Below, one piece after another: positions 24,318 to 30,958 of a DNA stretch of 30,958 bases. Within the stretch, counting starts at the first letter, position 1, and the number at the start of each line of letters is the position of its first letter. Source of the stretch: a virus. Where the stretch lies: IMG/VR virus record IMGVR_UViG_3300020172_001413, positions 1 to 30,958 of that record; one strand, given 5' to 3'. The notes beneath the pieces are model-generated. The model ran no database searches. It worked only from the letters and a program-made list of their open reading frames with translations, and had not been told where the DNA came from. The translations under genes and the position numbers were made by a program.

Positions 24318-25393
24318 TGAAAATTGCACTTATAACTGACACTCATTGGGGTGTGCGTAATGACAACGTTGCATTTCTTGATAATAGCAAGAAGTTTCTT
24401 GACAGTGTTTTCTTTCCGTACATTGACATAAACCGTATTCACACTGTCGTTCATCTTGGCGATCTTGTAGATCGTCGCAAGTACATAAACATTAACACTG
24501 CAAAAAGATTGCGTGAAGATTTCCTACAACCACTGAAAGATCGTGGTGTAAGAGTTCATTTGATTGCAGGTAATCACGACACTTATTATAAAAATACTAA
24601 CAGTGTAAATGCATTGCGCGAGATTGTTCGTGGTTACGGCGATCTTATGAATTGGCATATTCACGATCAAATACCGAGAGAAGTAGATTTCAACGGCACA
24701 ATTGTTTTGATGCTCCCGTGGATTTGTGATGAAAATAGAACAGTTTGTATGGACAAATTGAGGATGACAAATGCGCAAATCATTATGGGGCATCTTGAAC
24801 TCGCTGGGTTCGAAATGTATCGAGGCTCTATCGTATCTCACGGTGACGATCGTAAGTTGTTTGATCGTTTTGATATGGTTCTTAGCGGTCATTATCATCA
24901 TCGTTCCAGTGATGGTAGCATATATTACTTGGGTAGCCATGGCGAATTTACTTGGAGCGATTATGATGATCCGAGAGGGTTTCATATCTTGGATACAGAA
25001 ACGAGAGAGTTGACTTTTATACAAAACACCTTTACAATGTTTGAGAAGGTTTGGTATAACGATCAAGATAAGTTGATGCATGAAATTATGGATCATGACT
25101 TCAGCAAGTATAAAGGTAAGATCGTCAAGGTTATTGTTACAAACAAAACCAACCCATACTGGTTCGACAACTTTATCGAAGCTATTGAGAAAGCTGGCGT
25201 TATTGAAATGCAGGTTGTTGAAGATCATCTCAACTTGAATCTTGAAGAGGACACTGATATTGTAAACGAAGCTGAGAGCACTCTCGATATCTTCAGGAAG
25301 TTTATTGATCAAGTTCCTGCGCAAAACCTAGATAAGAAAAGGCTCGAACGTACTATCGTAGAACTTTACAATGAGGCATTGACTGTAGAATGA
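24317..25393 (+). CDS. gp47: Recombination endonuclease subunit gp47 (SbcD/Mre11-type)
   Basis: A 358-residue metallophosphoesterase (T4 gp47: 339). The five motifs of the Mre11 nuclease are visible: ITDTHWG at residue 6, VHLGDLVDRR near residue 45, AGNHDTYY near residue 84, IMGHLEL near residue 155, and SGHYHHRSS near residue 193. With gp46 it forms the exonuclease complex that resects double-strand ends to start recombination-dependent replication. The start overlaps the preceding small gene and the stop overlaps gp46, so the two subunits are translated together. Confidence 0.96.
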   Translation: MKIALITDTHWGVRNDNVAFLDNSKKFLDSVFFPYIDINRIHTVVHLGDLVDRRKYININTAKRLREDFLQPLKDRGVRVHLIAGNHDTYYKNTNSVNALREIVRGYGDLMNWHIHDQIPREVDFNGTIVLMLPWICDENRTVCMDKLRMTNAQIIMGHLELAGFEMYRGSIVSHGDDRKLFDRFDMVLSGHYHHRSSDGSIYYLGSHGEFTWSDYDDPRGFHILDTETRELTFIQNTFTMFEKVWYNDQDKLMHEIMDHDFSKYKGKIVKVIVTNKTNPYWFDNFIEAIEKAGVIEMQVVEDHLNLNLEEDTDIVNEAESTLDIFRKFIDQVPAQNLDKKRLERTIVELYNEALTVE

Positions 25394-27099
25394 TTTTGTT
25401 TCGCAAACTACGCTGGAAAAATTTTCTGTCAACTGGAAACTTTTTCACAGAGCTAGATTTAAACAAGCACAACACTACACTGATCATTGGAGAGAATGGT
25501 GCTGGTAAGTCTACTATTCTCGACGCATTGTCGTTTGCTTTGTTTGGTAAGGCATTTCGTAATGTCAACAAGCCACAGCTGATCAATTCTATCACACAGA
25601 AGGGTCTTGTTGTTGAAGTTGAATTTGATATTGGCAGCAACAAATTTAAAATTTCTCGTGGTTTGAAACCAGCATTGTTCGAAGTATATATGAACGGTGC
25701 GTTGCTGAATCAGTCTGCTGAGATGAAAGATTATCAGGAGATACTCGAGAAAAGTATCCTCAAAATCAATCACAAATCTTTTTGTCAGGTTGTTGTGCTT
25801 GGCAGCGCTACGTTCCAACCATTTATGCAGTTACCAGCTGGTCGTCGGCGTGAGATTATTGAAGACTTGCTCGACCTGCAAATTTTTACAACGATGAACG
25901 GTTTGCTGAAAGAAAAGGTGGCAACTAATAACGAAAAAACTGCTGATATTCTTTCAGATCAGAAAGTTATTAACGAAAAAATTAAGTTGATTCGCGAGCA
26001 CATACTCGAGAAGCAGAATAACAACGATCAGATCCTAGAAGAAAAACTGAATCGTATCGAAGAAACATCAACTCTAATTGAAGAAACAGCTAAACAAGTT
26101 AAAGACATTAATGATCGTATCGTCCAGTTAACAAAAGATACTAAGAAGATGGATTGTTTAAGTCGCAAAATTGAAAAGATTAAGAAGCTACGTATTCAAC
26201 TCGATCATAAAATTGAAGCAATGAAGGGCGATATTGACTTCCTCAAAGAACATGAGAACTGCCCTACATGTAAACAAAACATTGAAGATCAATTTCGCAG
26301 CACTACAATTACTGAAAAAGAAACACAGATCAAAACTATTGAAGATAACTATCCTGATCTGATTAATCAGTTTAATGAAACAAATGAACAAATCAAACAA
26401 ATTATGGAGTTACAGTCTCAAATCACTGATAACAAAATGGAGCAGCATCAGCTAAAAACACGCATTAACTCTTGGATGCAATATATTGAAACTCTTGAAA
26501 CTGAAATCAAAAGTATCACCAAGAAAACTCAAGAGGAAGATGATACTAAAGTAGCTGATCTAGAAAAAGAACTTGAAGAGTTTCAAGTCAAGTTCAACGA
26601 GTTGGTTGAAGAGAAAAATATTCTCTCTGCTGCTTCTGCTTTGTTGAAGGATGGAGGCATCAAAGCGAGGATTATCAAGCAATATGTCCCTGTTATTAAT
26701 CGCCTTATCAACAAATATTTGTCAGCTATGGATTTTTTTGTACAGTTTGAACTTGACGAGGAATTTAACGAAACAATTAAATCGCGTTTTAGGGATGAAT
26801 TCAGTTACGCGTCGTTTTCTGAAGGAGAAAAGATGCGAATTAATTTGGCTGTGCTTTTTACTTGGAGGGCTGTTGCTAAACTCCGTAATTCTATCAGTAC
26901 TAATCTTCTTATCATGGACGAGGTTTTCGATAGTTCCTTAGACTCGAATGGTACTGAAGAGTTTATGAAGATATTAAATCAGTTGACTCAAGACACAAAC
27001 ACGTTTATAATTAGCCATAAGGGTGATCAGCTCGTAGATAAATTTGCAAACGTCATCCGTTTCGAAAAGAAACAAAATTTTTCTAAGATTGCAGCGTGA
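25390..27099 (+). CDS. gp46: Recombination endonuclease subunit gp46 (SbcC/Rad50-type)
   Basis: A 569-residue SMC-like ATPase (T4 gp46: 560). Walker A is GENGAGKST at residues 34-42. Coiled-coil arms span roughly residues 180-410 and are bent by a zinc hook Cys291-Pro-Thr-Cys294. The C-terminal half has the ABC signature SFSEGEKMR near residue 476, Walker B LLIMDEVFDSSLD near residue 508, and the switch IISHKG. Partner of gp47. The ATG overlaps the gp47 stop (ATGA). The next gene follows seven bases after the stop. Confidence 0.97.
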   Translation: MILFRKLRWKNFLSTGNFFTELDLNKHNTTLIIGENGAGKSTILDALSFALFGKAFRNVNKPQLINSITQKGLVVEVEFDIGSNKFKISRGLKPALFEVYMNGALLNQSAEMKDYQEILEKSILKINHKSFCQVVVLGSATFQPFMQLPAGRRREIIEDLLDLQIFTTMNGLLKEKVATNNEKTADILSDQKVINEKIKLIREHILEKQNNNDQILEEKLNRIEETSTLIEETAKQVKDINDRIVQLTKDTKKMDCLSRKIEKIKKLRIQLDHKIEAMKGDIDFLKEHENCPTCKQNIEDQFRSTTITEKETQIKTIEDNYPDLINQFNETNEQIKQIMELQSQITDNKMEQHQLKTRINSWMQYIETLETEIKSITKKTQEEDDTKVADLEKELEEFQVKFNELVEEKNILSAASALLKDGGIKARIIKQYVPVINRLINKYLSAMDFFVQFELDEEFNETIKSRFRDEFSYASFSEGEKMRINLAVLFTWRAVAKLRNSISTNLLIMDEVFDSSLDSNGTEEFMKILNQLTQDTNTFIISHKGDQLVDKFANVIRFEKKQNFSKIAA

Positions 27100-27106
27100 G
27101 GACAAT

Positions 27107-27589
27107 ATGAAGTTAGTGAGTGGCGATGATCCTATCCTACGTCAACCGTGCGAAGATTTTGATTTTATCCGTCCTCCATTCGATCCTATCGAATATGCGA
27201 AGGAACTGGTTAAATTTATGTATGATAACAATGGTTATGGTATTGCTGCCAGTCAGGTCGGAGATCCATACCGCATTTTTGCTATGCGCGGTCATCCTGA
27301 AAATTTTGTTTGTATCAATCCCAAAATTATTGATACAAGCAACGAAACGATTGTTCTCGAGGAAGGATGCCTCTCGTTTCCAAATTTGATTGTAAAAGTC
27401 AAACGTCCTCGTCATATCCGTGTTCGTTTCTATACTCCTAACGGAGATGTTAAGACAGAGAAGTTCACGGGCATGAGCGCGAGAGTGTTTCAGCACGAGA
27501 TGGATCATCTTGACGGGATGCTTTACTTTAATCGGGCTTCGAGGTATCATAGAGATATAGCAATGCGTAAGTGGAGAAACGTGGCGTGA
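27107..27589 (+). CDS. def: Peptide deformylase
   Basis: A compact 160-residue peptide deformylase with all three family motifs: GYGIAASQ at residues 43-50, EEGCLS at 85-90 with metal ligand Cys88, and QHEMDHLDG with His130, Glu131 and His134. It removes the formyl group from the N-terminal Met of new proteins. It is shorter than bacterial enzymes and lacks the long C-terminal helix, as in deformylases of marine phages. GTGAGGAC before the ATG gives a ribosome site. It lies in the replication operon directly after gp46. An ATG-less extension upstream inside gp46 is not needed. In cyanophages this gene is thought to help process phage or photosystem proteins; no photosystem gene is present here. 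Confidence 0.95.
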   Translation: MKLVSGDDPILRQPCEDFDFIRPPFDPIEYAKELVKFMYDNNGYGIAASQVGDPYRIFAMRGHPENFVCINPKIIDTSNETIVLEEGCLSFPNLIVKVKRPRHIRVRFYTPNGDVKTEKFTGMSARVFQHEMDHLDGMLYFNRASRYHRDIAMRKWRNVA

Positions 27590-28125
27590 ATATCTTCTAT
27601 ATCGACAAAGATCCTGTGCAAGCTGCGCAGTGGATGGTCGACAAACATGTTGTTAAAATGATTCTCGAGTCAGCGCAGCTGCTTTCTACTGCACATCGTT
27701 TGCTCGATGGTCGTGAAGTCGAAGGCAAGTCAAAAACTGGTCGCAAAGCGCGTCGTTGGGTGCTTGACGACGATCGCGAACCTATCATTTATCAGGCAAC
27801 GCATATCAATCATCCATCAGCTGTGTGGTGTCGGCAGTCAGTAGAAAACTACAACTGGCTCGTCGATCACTTCTTTGCTTTGATGAACGAATACACTCAT
27901 CGCTACGGCAGAAAGCACAAATGCTTTGGCGATCTTTCGTACATGCTTGCATCGCCACCGAAGAATCTCGAGGAATGGTTCTGGACGTCGATGCCTTCTG
28001 CCATGGCTGACGAATATATCATCTCAGATGATTCTTTGACAAATTACCGTAACTACTATAAACTTGGCAAAATTAAAATGCACAAATGGACTAATCGCCA
28101 ACCACCAGAATGGATCAATCTATGA
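27586..28125 (+). CDS. Conserved phage protein, possibly pyrimidine-dimer-glycosylase-like
   Basis: A 179-residue protein. The start is GTG 27586, giving MNIFYIDKDP; GGAG lies nine bases before it and the codon overlaps the deformylase stop. Conserved-looking parts are AAQWMVDKHVVKMILESAQLLSTAH, THINHPSAVWCRQSVENYNWLVDHFFALMNEYTHRYGRKHKC and a final YRNYYKLGKIKMHKWT. I recall homologues in many phages without a proven role. The helix-Asp-x-His-Val-Val pattern near the N terminus and the Y-x-x-Y-Y-x-x-G-K ending loosely resemble T4 DenV, which cuts at UV-induced pyrimidine dimers, but this is a weak visual likeness. Stop and start of the next gene overlap (ATGA). Confidence 0.75.
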   Translation: MNIFYIDKDPVQAAQWMVDKHVVKMILESAQLLSTAHRLLDGREVEGKSKTGRKARRWVLDDDREPIIYQATHINHPSAVWCRQSVENYNWLVDHFFALMNEYTHRYGRKHKCFGDLSYMLASPPKNLEEWFWTSMPSAMADEYIISDDSLTNYRNYYKLGKIKMHKWTNRQPPEWINL

Positions 28126-28505
28126 GTAACTTTTATACTGACGTTCGTGACTTTCATATTGCATTTTCTCAGCCAGTAGGTGAGAAGCCACATCTTCCCG
28201 AAGAAAACGAAAGACATCTTCGCAAGACATTGCTTCAGGAAGAATTTAATGAGTACGTTGCAGCTGAGACTGATAACGATCTTGTAGAAATTGCTGATGC
28301 TCTTGCTGACATTATTTACATTGCATGCGGTACTGCAGTTTCCTACGGTATTCCTCTTGATAAAGTATTTGAAGAAGTACATCGTTCCAACATGGCAAAG
28401 CTGGTTAATGGCAAGCCACTCAAGCGCGAAGATGGTAAAGTCATCAAGCCAGAAGGTTGGAAGCCTCCTGATATTGCGGGCGTATTAGAAAAGTCACACT
28501 CATAA
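28122..28505 (+). CDS. MazG-like NTP pyrophosphohydrolase
   Basis: A 127-residue all-alpha NTP pyrophosphohydrolase of the MazG / phosphoribosyl-ATP diphosphatase type. The metal-binding helices show LLQEEFNEY (Glu-Glu-x-x-Glu) and LVEIADALADIIYI (Glu...Asp-x-x-Asp); RSNMAKLVNGKPLKREDGKVIKP is the usual C-terminal segment of phage members. Such enzymes cleave nucleoside triphosphates to monophosphates. Phage versions are thought either to alter alarmone signalling or to remove particular nucleotides from the pool. ATG 28122 overlaps the previous stop; an in-frame ATG at 28110 is the alternative. The consensus promoter of the next operon starts six bases after the stop. A link to removal of an unmodified nucleotide for the downstream dioxygenase pathway is speculative. 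Confidence 0.85.
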   Translation: MSNFYTDVRDFHIAFSQPVGEKPHLPEENERHLRKTLLQEEFNEYVAAETDNDLVEIADALADIIYIACGTAVSYGIPLDKVFEEVHRSNMAKLVNGKPLKREDGKVIKPEGWKPPDIAGVLEKSHS

Positions 28506-28510
28506 TATAT

Positions 28511-28539
28511 TTGACAAAATACGCAAAATCAACTATAAT
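28511..28539 (+). promoter_or_regulatory. Perfect-consensus sigma70 promoter for dioxygenase operon
   Basis: TTGACA at 28511-28516 and TATAAT at 28534-28539 with a 17-base spacer match the bacterial consensus exactly. The start site should fall near 28546, giving a leader of about 37 bases to the ATG at 28583, with AGAGG six bases before it. This predicts strong early transcription by host polymerase. Confidence 0.85.
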
Positions 28540-28547
28540 TTTCGTAT
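28519..28547 (+). promoter_or_regulatory. Operator-like dyad over the -10 region
   Basis: ATACGCAAAAT at 28519-28529 and ATTTTCGTAT at 28538-28547 form an inverted repeat with one unpaired base and an eight-base centre. It spans the spacer and the -10 box, where a bound repressor would block polymerase. A second small dyad, CGTTA / TAACG at 28554-28569, lies in the leader. No regulator gene is visible nearby. Confidence 0.4.
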
Positions 28548-28582
28548 ATATAACGTTATAGTGTTAACGCAAGAGGCTAAAG

Positions 28583-29884
28583 ATGGTAAAATTACTCATC
28601 CGCAAGAAACATGACTCAGAAGAAACACTTGGTACATTTATTACATGCGCCGAGTATACTGATCTTATTGTCACTGAAGATTGCGACTTGTATGCTGAGG
28701 ATCCCGTTGATCCAACGCATATTTCCGAAGAAAATATCATTTTCAAATTTCGTAAAAATACCTTCACGAAAGAAGAACTTGATCGTTGTTATGCAGGTTT
28801 GCGTGCAGCTGCTACTGAATCACAAAATCGTGGTATGGCTGCTGGACCACGTGGTGATCAGCTCGGTCAAGAAGGACGAGGCAACCGCGATTGGGTAACA
28901 GCTGAACATCTTGAAATTCTTTCATTCCTTGCTCGACCACTCAATACTATTGAAGATGGTACTACGCTGGAAAGTATTCGCGAAAGTCATAAGAACTTTT
29001 CTAAAGAAGAAACACGTGGTCAGGTTTGGCTCCGATCAGCAGTAACCAAAAAGTATCCTGAGTATCATGGTTGGTTTGATAAGTGGCTTGCTGGCTTACA
29101 TAATATGTCTCGCGAAGAACAGCGTCAGGAAGCGCAGTACGTCATTGATAATTACATCAGCGACACCAACTATGCTCAATCTGTAATGTCTGGTATTGCT
29201 GGATACTTTGATCGTTATCCTCGCATTCCTTTTGGCAGGGCGTGCGCTTATAATGAAAAAAACCCAGAAGCATTTGCTGAATCGTATCCATTTCTAAACA
29301 AACTAAATGATCAGTTTCGTGAACTTCTTCCTATTCGTTGGGGTAATCAGCGAGCAGAAGCTGACAAATGCGATCCTCGGTTTTTGATTGACAAAACAGT
29401 ATTCACAACTCTAACCGTCAATCATAACTGGCGTACTGCATGTCATCGCGATGCTGGTGATTTGCATGAAGGATTCTCAAACATCTGCGCGCTCGGCAAG
29501 GGTTGGGAAGGTGCGGAATTTATTCTTCCCGAGTACCGCATTGCTGTCAAATTATATCCAGGCGACATGTTGCTCGTCAATAATCATGGCGGTATTCACG
29601 GCAATGATGCGCTGATTGGCGATGATAATGATCGTATGACAATTGTTGCATATTTCCGCGAGAAAATGGTCGAACTCAAGTCGTGGGATTATGAACAGCT
29701 TCGTAAAAGTTACATTGAAGAGCGTCGTCAAAACAAAGAGCACAAATACTGGCGTCCGCTTTGGAATGGCGTCAGCCCCGACATGTGGAATGAACAAGAG
29801 TGGTTTGATTACATGAAGAAGCACAATATGGAAGATCCATACGCGAAAGAAAAGAATGCCAGCTTGGAGGATTTTTTCACCTAA
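28583..29884 (+). CDS. TET/JBP-like 2-oxoglutarate and Fe(II)-dependent dioxygenase
   Basis: A 433-residue protein whose second half is a double-stranded beta-helix dioxygenase. FTTLTVNHNWRTACHRDAGD gives the iron ligands His288-x-Asp290; ALGKGWEGAEFILPEYRIAVKLYPGDMLL follows; the distal ligand is His339 in GGIHGN, and Arg351 in DRMTIVAYFR is placed to hold 2-oxoglutarate. The VN.N..T..H.D.GD string and the G.EF..P.Y..AV block resemble TET/JBP enzymes, which oxidise the methyl group of thymine or 5-methylcytosine in DNA. The first 210 or so residues carry no domain I recognise. It leads an operon with an amidotransferase and amidoligase-like gene. A substrate other than DNA, such as a free nucleotide or protein side chain, cannot be excluded. 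Confidence 0.85.
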   Translation: MVKLLIRKKHDSEETLGTFITCAEYTDLIVTEDCDLYAEDPVDPTHISEENIIFKFRKNTFTKEELDRCYAGLRAAATESQNRGMAAGPRGDQLGQEGRGNRDWVTAEHLEILSFLARPLNTIEDGTTLESIRESHKNFSKEETRGQVWLRSAVTKKYPEYHGWFDKWLAGLHNMSREEQRQEAQYVIDNYISDTNYAQSVMSGIAGYFDRYPRIPFGRACAYNEKNPEAFAESYPFLNKLNDQFRELLPIRWGNQRAEADKCDPRFLIDKTVFTTLTVNHNWRTACHRDAGDLHEGFSNICALGKGWEGAEFILPEYRIAVKLYPGDMLLVNNHGGIHGNDALIGDDNDRMTIVAYFREKMVELKSWDYEQLRKSYIEERRQNKEHKYWRPLWNGVSPDMWNEQEWFDYMKKHNMEDPYAKEKNASLEDFFT

Positions 29885-30561
29885 TGTGTGGTGTTCTTGG
29901 CATTGCCATTAAGAACTTCAATGAGGGAGACTACGATTTAGTTCGTAGTCTCTTCATTCAATCCATGATTCGTGGTAAACATGCGACTGGTGTTTCCTAT
30001 GTTAAACATGGTAAAATTATAACTAATAAAGACCCCATTCCTGCGAATGAATGGATTCAGGAACAAAATTTAGAAGATTGGAAAAACGAAGATGGTAACT
30101 TATATTGTGTTGGTCATGTCCGTTACAGTACCAGCGATCTTAGCTTTAATCAGCCTATGGCGAATGATAAAATTGGAATCGTACACAACGGAGTTATCTC
30201 ACAAGAATCACCAGATACCTGGGAAAAACTATACGAGCTCAAAACAGAAACATCCAATGACTCAGAACTTATTTTGCGAGCAATGGAAAAACAAAAACCA
30301 GTATTGACATATTTTCACCCAGCATCAATGGCTGTTTGTGCTGTTCGTGCTGATAAAAAACTTGTAGCTTTTCGGAATGAAGAAAGACCATTATACTATA
30401 ATTGCTCACATAACACTATAGTGTTTGCTTCTACTTCTGATATTTTGAAAAAATCAGGTTTAAATAATCCAGTAAAAACACCGATGTATGAAGTTTTTAC
30501 TGTTGACAATTTTAATATTTTCAGTTATAATGTGTCTGTTAATGTAGAGGATTTGCAATGA
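29884..30561 (+). CDS. Class II glutamine amidotransferase
   Basis: A 225-residue stand-alone N-terminal-nucleophile glutaminase domain. Cys2 of MCGVLGIA is the nucleophile exposed when Met is removed. RGKHATG at residue 30, GHVRYST at 77-83, NQPM at 89, VHNGVI at 100-105 and NDSE at 125-128 match the glutamine-binding and catalytic elements of PurF, GlmS and AsnB. It should release ammonia from glutamine, but no synthetase domain is attached, so a partner protein must use it. The start overlaps the dioxygenase stop (TAATG) and the stop overlaps the next gene (ATGA). The adjacent amidoligase-like protein is the obvious partner. The phage deformylase at 27107 could help expose Cys2, a speculative link. 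Confidence 0.92.
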   Translation: MCGVLGIAIKNFNEGDYDLVRSLFIQSMIRGKHATGVSYVKHGKIITNKDPIPANEWIQEQNLEDWKNEDGNLYCVGHVRYSTSDLSFNQPMANDKIGIVHNGVISQESPDTWEKLYELKTETSNDSELILRAMEKQKPVLTYFHPASMAVCAVRADKKLVAFRNEERPLYYNCSHNTIVFASTSDILKKSGLNNPVKTPMYEVFTVDNFNIFSYNVSVNVEDLQ

Positions 30562-30958
30562 AATATGACAGAAATACTTTCACCTATGGTTTCGAGATTG
30601 AGTGGGGCGACATTGATCGTACAATGCCAATCCCACCAGAACTTGGTGCTTGGGAATACTGCGAAACTGACATCATCAATCTTCGCGATCCCTACCGTGG
30701 TCTTGGTTCTGATCCAAAGGGTATAAATCCTCCTGTTGGTGGCGAAATTAATACAAAGCCAACTAAGACAATTGATGAACAAGTTGATAATATCATGAAG
30801 TTGCATGATATGTTTGTTGCTCATGGCACACCACCGACTGCTGGTATTGTTAATCATGGTCATCTTCATATTCATGTTCCTGGCTTGACTGAAGATATCG
30901 ATGCTCTCAAACGACTCTCGAAATATCTTCGTGACAATCAGCATATGACTATTGATCG
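30558..30958 (+). CDS. Amidoligase-like (COOH-NH2 ligase) enzyme, 3' end missing
   Basis: An ATG at 30558, overlapping the amidotransferase stop, opens a frame that stays open for 133 codons to the window end. The visible part fits the amidoligase_2 family of the glutamine-synthetase-like COOH-NH2 ligase fold: YGFEIEWGD at residues 10-18, VGGEINTKPTKT at 60-71, and the histidine-rich strand HGHLHIHVPG at 100-109. These are the Glu and His positions used for ATP, metal and carboxylate binding. Such enzymes join an amine to a carboxylate. Known operons of this family often carry a class II glutamine amidotransferase, exactly as here. The catalytic C-terminal part lies outside the window, so the assignment is good but incomplete. 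Confidence 0.78.
   Translation, partial: MKYDRNTFTYGFEIEWGDIDRTMPIPPELGAWEYCETDIINLRDPYRGLGSDPKGINPPVGGEINTKPTKTIDEQVDNIMKLHDMFVAHGTPPTAGIVNHGHLHIHVPGLTEDIDALKRLSKYLRDNQHMTID

Noticed and set aside
24524-25324. Long minus-strand frame (266 codons) opposite gp47
   Set aside because: It mirrors the gp47 coding frame, has no ribosome site or recognisable motif, and gp47 is certain.
30525-30944. 139-codon minus-strand frame at the right end
   Set aside because: Shadow of the plus-strand amidoligase-like gene, whose frame is open to the window edge and carries recognisable motifs.
1-30958. tRNA genes, CRISPR arrays, insertion sequences, integrase or attachment sites
   Set aside because: Looked for by eye in the gaps between genes and found none; gaps are short, the longest being the 170 bases after gp23, which hold terminators and promoters.

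Overview
The window looks like part of the genome of a marine-type T4-like myovirus (class Caudoviricetes). The order of structural genes (neck gp13-gp14, gp15, terminase gp16-gp17, sheath gp18, tube gp19, portal gp20, gp67, protease gp21, scaffold gp22, capsid gp23), followed by a gp3-like gene, uvsY, uvsW, gp55, gp47 and gp46, is that of cyanophages, pelagiphages and related environmental T4-likes. Octamers of the NATAAATA type stand 25-40 bases before several virion genes, and the window encodes the late sigma factor gp55 that should read them. No photosynthesis gene, tRNA, integrase or CRISPR array was seen. The sequence alone does not fix the host.

Layout. 1-6169: host-contact region. 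It holds the 3' part of a giant repetitive adhesin or fibre gene, a lone minus-strand cupin gene, a 690-residue tail fibre, a small unknown protein and a second small cupin. 6173-11002: neck, tail-completion and packaging genes, with a staphylococcal-nuclease-like gene between gp13 and gp14. 11016-20959: sheath, tube, portal, prohead core, a large modular prohead-associated protein, protease, scaffold and capsid, punctuated by late promoters and a terminator. 20965-21101: two terminators, then a sigma70-type promoter and a late-type box. 21130-28505: a tightly overlapping run of gp3-like, uvsY, uvsW, gp55, a small unknown, gp47, gp46, peptide deformylase, an uncharacterised conserved phage protein and a MazG-like pyrophosphohydrolase. 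28511-30958: a consensus sigma70 promoter with an operator-like dyad drives a TET/JBP-like 2-oxoglutarate/Fe(II) dioxygenase, a class II glutamine amidotransferase and an amidoligase-like enzyme that runs off the right end.

Working together. The late genes build and fill the head and tail. gp21 should cut gp21, gp22 and gp23 after sites of the (L/I)-x-E type, all of which are visible, and perhaps also cuts the modular protein at 15757-17484. UvsY, UvsW, gp46 and gp47 form the recombination-dependent replication set, and gp55 switches on late promoters. The right-hand operon is the most unusual part. A base-oxidising type dioxygenase next to an amide-nitrogen donor and a carboxylate-amine ligase suggests a pathway that oxidises and then elaborates a DNA base or another metabolite. 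That function is inferred and is not shown by the sequence.
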